Below, piece after piece: positions 56,296 through 64,000 of a stretch of 64,000 nucleotides of DNA. Origin of the DNA: Siderastrea siderea. Its lineage: Eukaryota > Cnidaria > Anthozoa > Scleractinia > Rhizangiidae. The translations under genes were made by a program, and so were the position numbers. Numbering within the stretch: position 1 is the stretch's first letter; each line of letters opens with the position of its first letter. The notes under the pieces were generated by a model that saw only the letters and a program-made list of their open reading frames with translations, did no database searches and was not told where the DNA came from. The DNA lies in assembly GCA_964030785.1 (NCBI GenBank), contig OZ034979.1:41857484-41921483 (forward strand), read 5' to 3'.

Positions 56296-57049
56296 GTGTA
56301 CTCAAAAGTACACGAAACCTCTTAGTTAATTTTGCAGTGTTGATGATTAATATATACAGTCGAGCCTGGACACTCAATCGTAGTCTCACGTCACTTGTCC
56401 ACTTAAGGGGAGGTTCGACTATACTGATTAATGAAAAAAATAGCCACGGCCATGGATTCGATTCATGGATGTGCTGCGGTCTGCCGGCCTCTTTTTATGA
56501 AGTGCAGAATGGAAGTTTTTTCGCGGTCTGAATTCTTCATTGCAGGTACTGCACCAGCACAGTCACAGTTATGAATTGTTCTGAAAGCTGCACATTAAGG
56601 CCGGTCTACCTAGTGTATGTGAATTGCAATACGTTCCTACCACTTGTGCTTCGTTGATGTAACCTACTTGTGCTTCCTTGCCTACGTCGATAGGAAACTG
56701 AAGGAGTGGCACATTGTCAGCGAAAATAATTTACGTGAGATCGTGAGCCAAGATTGCTTGCGAATAAATACAGTCACATGGAGACCAGGCTTAAAAAGAC
56801 TCAACATGGTTTCTTTGGCTAGAAATCGATCGCTGACTATTGCGGTCGTTCGCTAATACGTGCTTTAAAGAGTGCTCGCTTCCTTTTACAGCAATACCCT
56901 TCAAATTAAATCAGTAAAATCATTGCCCACTGCCGTATCTTTAGTTGACAGTTCGGCATTGCAGGTTTACCAGGAAACTATTTGACATCGCATTCCTGTT
57001 TGTCCCATTCAACACGGCGCAAACAGACTTCATAGAAGAAGAATGTCGT

Positions 57050-60000
57050 TCACTCCTTCTTTGTCTTGTTGCTGGCCTTTCCACAGCAAAGGCGGTACAG
57101 GCATCTGCAGAGCAACCTTATCACCATGACAACCATGGCAACCACAGCAACAAGGAAAGCCATGACGTCAAGTAAGTAGTACTGATACCAAGGGATGTTA
57201 AACACTTCAGCTCTGAGATGCCGGGCTCCACCATGTCTGAGTACATACTCTATCCAATCACCAGTTTTCTCTAATGGTGTCCGTGGACTATCTTTCATCA
57301 ACCGAGATATTCGCATGGCCTCTTCTTTAAATCTGCGGGGGTAAATTGAAAGCTATAAAGTTGGGACACGTTTAAATAATTCATATTTCATTATCGCATA
57401 CATTCGATTTGGCCCATTACATTAAAAATTTATTCTGTATGTTATAAAGTAAGCACTCTCTTTCCACTCGCTTTCTTTCTCATTTTGACATGAGCATTTG
57501 CTCATTTACTCACATAAGCACCTCAAATCCAACGGCCCATAGGGAGGTTCTTCCGAAGCGCTTTTACACGATCATAACAAGGCCTTCATACGCAAAATAA
57601 AACGTTTCAACCAAATTACGCCACTCAAGTTTGGACGGCGGGAGTGAAATGGACAATGACAAAAAAAATTGTTGGCCAACATTATGAAAGTGTTAATAAG
57701 ATGATAATGGCGACCTTCAGATCGTACTTCAATTCCTGATCGCGGCCTTTAGATTGCGTTCTTACACATCAATTTCGTTCTTATAGTATCCTTCTCTACT
57801 AAGTAGCAACGGAGAGGAACGAGAGCTCAGAGAGCGTGGCTGTTTCGAAATTGGAAATTGAAATTGCAATTCTAATAACGATGATGGTGACGACGACGAC
57901 GACGACGACGACGAGTTGACAACGACTATTTTTTAAAACATATTTTTTGCAACCAACCTATCATATTCAGGCTTGCACAACCTGGGTCTTTAATGATCAG
58001 CTCTAAACTTTATGTTCCAAAAAACAAACCATATCACGTTACCTTGGTTCAGTGATTACTTGTTCGATTGTCTCAAACAGTTCGTCAGCATTCACTGTTT
58101 TGTAATCCACGACTATTCCCAGTCCGAACTGTTCCACTTTCTTGGCGTTGGTAAATTGGTCTGCAAACAACGGAACAGCTACTACAGGAACCCCATGATA
58201 GGCAGACTCGCAAAGGCTATTGAATCCCACATGGGAGACAAAAGCCTTGATGTCCTTGTGAGCCAACAGATCGTTCTGAGGTAACCAATCCACTACTTTG
58301 ATGTTTGGACTGAGGAATGAGGGAATGTAGCCTACAGAAAAGCAACGTCTTGAGTTAAAACTCACATTGACAAGTTCACATTGTCTTGCTCAATGATGAT
58401 TATGCGCTTGCTAGTTTCTCTTGTAGACTGCAAGCAGTCGCCTTGAAGATAATAAACCAAACGAGCGAGGAAAGACTGTAGCAAGCAAACAAGTCAGTTC
58501 CCGTCTCAGTCCCCTCTCGGCTCATTTGCTGGCTTTAATGTGGCCATGTTTGCTCTGCTTCTCGAAAGTCTAATTGTAGCTGGCTCGCTATGAAGAAAAG
58601 CTTTGCAAAAGTAGCGCAGTAGCTAACGTCAACAAGCAAATTAAATCTCAATTTACCTTTGTGCTTCCACAAAACTTTCTGTTTCAAATTTGTAAATGCT
58701 GTGGCCAAAATGTCAATCTTTTCTTTATTGATGATTTTTTCCACATAAGAACCAAAAGAGACAATGATGAACCCATGACCTCCTGCATCGTTGACAGCCT
58801 CCTGTAGATCCGAGGGTAGAGGCCGAGGCTTTTTCACACCGATTGGACCTACCATGACCACACCTGCAATCGAAACACAAGAAAACAAGGTCTTTTCAAA
58901 ATCCTACTTCCTTGCTATGTGATTATGGCTCCTGATGTTATTCCGTTTCAGGGTTACCCAACCCCTCTCCCACTCCATATTATGTTAGGTTTCCCACCAG
59001 TTCGATGGTGGCCATTTATAGACGTGAACTTGGAGCAAAGTGTCTTTTTCTGACGAAATAATATGATGGCAAAGTCCAAGCCTTAAACCACCGGCCTTAC
59101 GACTGAAAGTCCAATAATCAAACTGCTTGGCCACCACACCTCCAAGATTGGACCGACCCATCACAAGGCTACCCCCACCCCCTACCCCTGCATATTTTTT
59201 GGTTACTATTTGTCGGTACCCATTTTTGCCCCTGGATACAGAGAGTCAACGCCCACCGTCGTCAACGTCACTTAACTAGTCTAACTAGTCGATCCTATCA
59301 CCTGATAATCAGTAAGCAGTCCAATCATTGGGATTTATAGCTCTAGTGATAGCATCGTGAGATAATGATTGTATACTTTAATATCGCAACAAATTTCTAC
59401 TGAAATGGTTTGAAAGCTGTTTGGTCGGTAAAATGTGTATTGTTGTTGTTCTTTTTCAAAATAAGATTGTTTGTTGTTATTAAGTTGTTGCTACTTGTGT
59501 CATTTTTGTTTTCTGGGGTTCTTCTTGTGTTTTTAACACTTGTTGCGTCGTTAGTATTTTGTTAACATCACTGTTTTTATAGCCTGAGAAAACAGCCGAC
59601 GTTTCGCGAGGTCGCCACTTGAGCCCTCGCAAAACGACGTCTGAGTAACGAGCGCAGAAATTCCATACTGATGACGTGCACTACCCAGATCTTAGTAGTG
59701 CTTCTGATTAGCTGTGCCGCAAGGGAATTTTCTTTCAACCAATCAGAAGCACTACCAAGATCTGGGTAGTGCACGTCATCAGTATGGAATTTCTGTGCTC
59801 GTTACTCAGACGTAGTTTTGCGAGGGCTCAAGTGGCGACCTCGCGAAACGTCGACTGTTTTCTCAAGCTATGTTTTTATTACTATTTCGTTTTGTTGCGT
59901 TGTTATCTGCGTTCCATTCTTTGCTTTGTTATTGTTTAACTGATCATATTGATTTTGGTCTTCTGTATTGTGTAATGTTTTTCGTTGTGAATTATTGCTG

Positions 60001-62099
60001 TTGTGCTGGCCATACCTGGTAAAAGCGGTTGTGGATATTCCAACGCAAAGTCCGCCAACACGATCATAAGTTGCACATCAGCTACAGCTTGCTGATAGCT
60101 GATCTCTGTTTTGATCTTGTACTTTTCTTTAAGAGGAATCACTGATCGGGAAAACATCATGTTCAAGAACAGTTGACCCGCAAAATAAGCTCCAAGATTT
60201 ACCACGCGTTGTAGGAATGTCATATTACACGAGAACCCAGTCAGTTGTTGCGGAACATATGATATGGGCGTGGGTATCATATGAAAGGGAGCAAACGCTC
60301 CATTTGGCGAACCAGGGGCAATAACTACTCTTGGTAAGTCAAGAAGATCACCAACTAACACAGCACAGAGTGCAGCTCCTTCGTACACTAACAAGTCAAA
60401 ATCCTTCAGTTCTTGGAGTAGTTGAGTGTCGTTTAAAAGGCATTCGCACGTAACTCGTTCTACATGGGTCAGGGCCAACAATCCATTCAGTTGATTTCCC
60501 TCGATTGCCGGTTTGACCAAAAGTTCCTCAGAAAATCCAGGCTCGTATGGCACATTGTAAATCCTGTGCGGGATTTTCTCGTTGGATTTTATTTTCACGT
60601 CAGACGATGCAATCAACAGAACCTCAAACGCAAACGTAGACAAATCAATACAAAGTGGGCTTCAAGAAAAAATATCCGGCAGCTGGGAAGACGAAAACTA
60701 AGAATCTTGGCAGTGGGACAAGGTCAGGGCATTAGCTGGATTTTACATTGGAACACCTCGTACACTATAAAAATAGCTGTTATTTGAATGGTCATACCTC
60801 AGGACTGCATCCAGTAACTACAACGTTAGAACCACTTAGAATAGCATAATAAACAGTACCACGAAATTTTAAAGCACTCGCGGTAGTTTTAATTTGAGAA
60901 CGTCATGATTTCATGCGCAGACTGAAAAGTGGAAACCCCCTTGTAACTGTAAAGATAAAGTCTCAAATGAGCCACAGGCAACCCAGACGGCCACAGTATA
61001 ACCACGGCCACAGTATAACCTGGTTTCTGTTGCATAAAGCAACTAAGATTGTTGCTACTCCCCCCCAACCCCACCACTGAAGTCCATTGCAGGGCTACCC
61101 CAGCACTATGCCCCCACTACCCATTCATTCACCTGGGTGGAGAAAGAGAAAGTGGAATCACCTCGTTCTACACGATGACAGGCGAGTCTTGCTCAGTACC
61201 TCTCATTGTACCGCTCACACTGTAGCATTGAGGGTTTCATGCGCAGACTCAAAACATTATAACCACTTTGTACAGGATAGTGAACAGCACAACTAGAAAG
61301 TAACGTTCGGAAACTTTCATTTAAACAGTCACACTTTAGGATTTCAGGTGCAGACTCACTTACAGCAGAATGTTCAGTGCCACTGGGCAGTATTGCCCAA
61401 TTAAACTCTCATTTCATCCACAACTCCAAATTTCGGACCGCATTTTGTGCACGCAAAGGTTACTTTATATCCTCTAGCCCATCCTTGGATGCCGTGTAAG
61501 AGAAATGTTATTCAGAAGACTTTAACCCTTTAACCCCAGCATCGTTATACAAATTCTCCTTACTGGGCCATAAATTTTGTTGAGTGCTAGTTGGGAGAAC
61601 TTGTTTAACATCGAAACAATTCATCATTGGTAATCATTTCCTTAATTTTCATGTATTTGCTATAATGCACTGATTTGATGAGGAAAAATGTGATCATGAA
61701 CACTATTGGGGGTGTATTGGGTTAAGGTCGTCAAGCGATTATTGTCACGGCTTGACTGAGTCATAGTATAATGAAACAACCTCAGCCTCTGGAAAACAGT
61801 TTCAAGATTCCCAATCCTCAACGTTGTTGAAGTTAACTTGTTCTTAATTGTAAAAACAAGATGTAATTGCTTTGGTCATCTCGTTCAACAAAGTTCTACT
61901 CAACAATGTTGAACGATGTTTTGAATCCGTTTGACGGAGTCCTCAGGCTCACCTCGTGTCCTCGTGAAAGTAATTCTTCCATTGTGCTCCGGATGATAAA
62001 ATAATGCGATCCTGCAGCCATGCCACTCAAACCCGCGATTTTAGCAGATAAAGCAGAATTCAAGGAACAAAAAAACACGAACATACAAATTGACGCCAT
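57050..62099 (-). CDS. UDP-glucuronosyltransferase, gene 2, five exons, complete
   Basis: Exons 62099-61953, 60622-60016, 58863-58657, 58331-58043 and 57332-57050 join to 510 residues. Exons 2 to 5 have exactly the same lengths as in gene 1 (607, 207, 289, 283), and the proteins are clearly paralogous. A signal peptide (1-19) precedes GSHYF with His32. The signature is FVSHVGFNSLCESAYHGVPV then VAVPLFADQ. The C-terminal membrane helix is LLDVMAFLVAVVAMVVMVIR and the tail ends KTKKE. All splice sites are canonical, including GTATGG after exon 2. A 291-bp MULE-like MITE lies in the intron between exons 2 and 3. Acceptor-binding exon 2 is the most diverged part, as usual among UGTs. An upstream in-frame ATG at 62246 is unlikely to be used because it would bury the signal peptide. 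Confidence 0.94.
57889..57914. repeat. (GAC)n microsatellite
   Basis: About eight ACG/GAC triplets in the last intron of UGT gene 2. Confidence 0.9.
59580..59870. mobile_element. 291-bp palindromic MULE-like MITE in UGT gene 2 intron
   Basis: The same family as 8033-8323 (TAGCCTGAGAAAACAGCCGA to its complement). The direct repeat TGTTTTTAT flanks it (59572-59580, 59871-59879); the terminal T is shared with the target. The two arms pair along almost the whole length. Confidence 0.9.
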
Positions 62100-64000
62100 T
62101 GTCACCAAGCTATGAAAGCTTCCGTGACCAGCGCTAGAATCACATGATATAAATGATATAAATGTTGGGAGTATGCAAATAAGATAACTAATTATTCTGT
62201 TTGTACACACCAAAAAAACATTTGTCACGCGTTCTACTAACAACAACTATTTGCATGGCAAATACGAAACACATACAAATGCTTTTAAATTTTACTGTTT
62301 TGTCCTCATCCTAGACAATCTGCGACAGGAAGATTCGCGAAGGCTTTGCTAAGAAAAGTATAACTCTTGAAGAAACTTTATCGTCCCGAGCAACAGCTTT
62401 ATAGTCCAGTGATTCAATCACTTCTCGAAAAAAAAGCTGAGAAAATTGTTTGACAACGCAAGAGTTCGAGAAAAGGAGTATTCAACGACCGGTACAACAT
62501 AGAGATACGAGTACCTAAACCGAAGGGGAGAGGGCTGTCCTGATCATAACCGTCTGCGCTGGTCAAGTAAGGGGTTTGTATGTACAGTATTAAAAAAACA
62601 GCTGTGTACGAGATTGGCCGCTCAGTGCTCAGCGCTATATTCCGCATTCAAGCGAACATTTGGACGCAGGCGACGCAGGCGCAAACTTGTTTTGGGTCAG
62701 TCAAACGAACTCGCAGCCTGAACATTCATTGCACTGCTGCGGGGCAGAAAAGCGACATTTCAATATTTTGGTCGAATGGAGTTCAAATTGCTCTCGCTCG
62801 ATTCGCTTCCCTTTTTCTCCATGCTCAACGAACAGGAAAATTCCCCTCCTTGAAGTTTGATGATATGCTTATCCACTAGTTTTTGTTTCCCTTAATCATC
62901 CAATCTATTATCGATCAGCGATAATGGAGATCTTTGCCCTTAATAAGGGATAATTTTTCAACAATGAACAGAATGTGTTTTTACTGGGATGGGTTTAGTC
63001 ATTTGTGGCCGATACCGGCATGATTTGCTGCGAGTATGAGCGCGTGAATAAATTGAACTTTCGTTTAACACTGTATTTATTCAATATCATTACACGGGAT
63101 CGTTTTCGCCATTTACTGTTACCAGTTCCCTGCTAGCAGAGGCCCCTTTTCCTTTGTATTCGCTGAGCTGACGGGCGGGACGAAAAGCGACCTCTGCCAT
63201 GGGTCGAAATGAACTGTGTTGAGCATGCGCCACGGTTACTTAGCGACCGAAACGTCACGTGATGCTTTTAGCACGTGATCAGCTGACGACTCGCACCTTT
63301 CTCAACTAGCGCGCCAAAAAACACCTGCACAGTTCGTCTAGAGATAGTTGTTGTCTAATCTACGGTATTAATTTCAATCTGGACAAAGAAGCTTTTTTAA
63401 CATGACCACAACTCCAGGAATCAAAGAGAATTTAACCCATTGAAGGCTGCGTGTTTTGTGACCGCTTCACTGAATTAGCAGTTGGTAATAAACAACCCAT
63501 GTGCAGTACGAAAGGACAATTTATAGGTTCGAAAAAACAACACTCACTTGATCTAGAATAGTTAAATTTTCTCACTTTTAAATAAAGTACACCAGTTGTC
63601 AATTAAGAATTATCCAAAAATACAATCTCAAAGACAAAATTTTGAAAATTTCCGCAAGAGATTTCTCATGTTGTCTCGCGCGTGAAATCAAATCACAACC
63701 GAGTATTTGTGTCTGTTTAGGTCAGACTACTACTCTTCGAAATTTTTTGAATGAAGGTACACAGAAGAAGAGACAGTAAGCTTTTCTAAATAATACATTT
63801 ATTAAAACACGCCTTCACTTGTTTCTGAAGACCAAACGCGTTCAATTCTTTCTTCGAGGGAAGCTACGCGCAAGCGATTTCGCTCGATGTGCAAGTTGTA
63901 TTATTTTGAAGAGCATTGGGTGATGCGAACTGTGCACGTTTTTCAAAACTTTTACGAAAACTGTAAGGAATATGAAGAATCCCTCAATTAAAAAGCGATT
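62100..64000. other. Gene-free region at right edge
   Basis: It contains the presumed promoter of UGT gene 2. The open frames at 62414-62879 are chance. 63125-63200 has a GC-richer block (CCTGCTAGCAGAGG ... AAAAGCGACCTCTGC) that resembles a repeat end. Canonical CACGTG-type E-box-like sites (TCACGTGATG, GCACGTGATC) occur at 63255-63280; whether they matter is unknown. Confidence 0.45.

Larger units (their letters stand above)
54748..57049. other. Intergenic region between the two UGT genes
   Basis: Contains (AAT)n at 55618-55690, an inverted copy of the dispersed repeat of 38786 at 55893-56092, and a 16-bp unit TTAAGGTCGATACTTC repeated three times at 56248-56295. No gene was recognised. It must hold the promoter of UGT gene 1. 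Confidence 0.65.

Noticed and set aside
1..64000. CRISPR array, operon or bacterial genes
   Set aside because: Tandem repeats here have no spacer-repeat pattern, and all genes are intron-split animal genes.

Overview
The window is nuclear DNA of an animal, most likely an anthozoan cnidarian such as a stony coral. Reasons: genes are split by GT-AG introns, base composition is AT-rich, the genes are of metazoan type (MAX, FUT8, UDP-glucuronosyltransferases, rhodopsin-like receptors, a secreted MACPF protein), and the repeats are Penelope-like, LINE, hAT-like and foldback elements. The species cannot be named from the sequence. All gene models were built by hand from splice signals, reading phase and protein-family recognition; no search was run.

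Layout. (1) 88-3522 (-): 5' part of MAX (bHLH-Zip partner of MYC), cut by the left edge. (2) 4485-10078 (+): complete FUT8 (core alpha-1,6-fucosyltransferase), head-to-head with MAX. Human MAX and FUT8 are neighbours in the same divergent orientation, so this looks like very old microsynteny. (3) 10.1-19.5 kb: no gene; a Penelope-like remnant split by other insertions, a ~248-bp tandem repeat and a hAT remnant. (4) 19566-40448 (+): the most interesting locus, a 13-exon gene for a ~1,236-residue secreted protein. Its order is signal peptide, acidic linker, MACPF pore-forming domain, a farnesoic-acid-methyltransferase-like beta domain, a furin-like Cys-rich repeat, a pentraxin/LamG domain and a basic tail. 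All twelve splice junctions keep phase. Its introns hold nested transposons, including two near-identical 719-bp elements in opposite orientation. (5) 40.5-45 kb: LINE remnants and microsatellites. (6) 45192-48662 (-): two class-A GPCR genes, both apparently broken. (7) 49233-50043: a foldback element whose arms contain similar coding-like sequence. (8) 50579-54723 and 57050-62099 (-): two tandem UDP-glucuronosyltransferase paralogs with identical lengths for exons 2-5. (9) 62.1-64 kb: no gene seen.

The genes do not form one pathway. FUT8 and the UGTs are membrane-bound glycosyltransferases of the Golgi and ER. MAX is a nuclear transcription factor. The MACPF-pentraxin protein looks like a secreted recognition and pore-forming effector (immunity, venom or prey capture; the choice is inference). 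Transposons of at least five kinds fill the introns and intergenic DNA, often nested.
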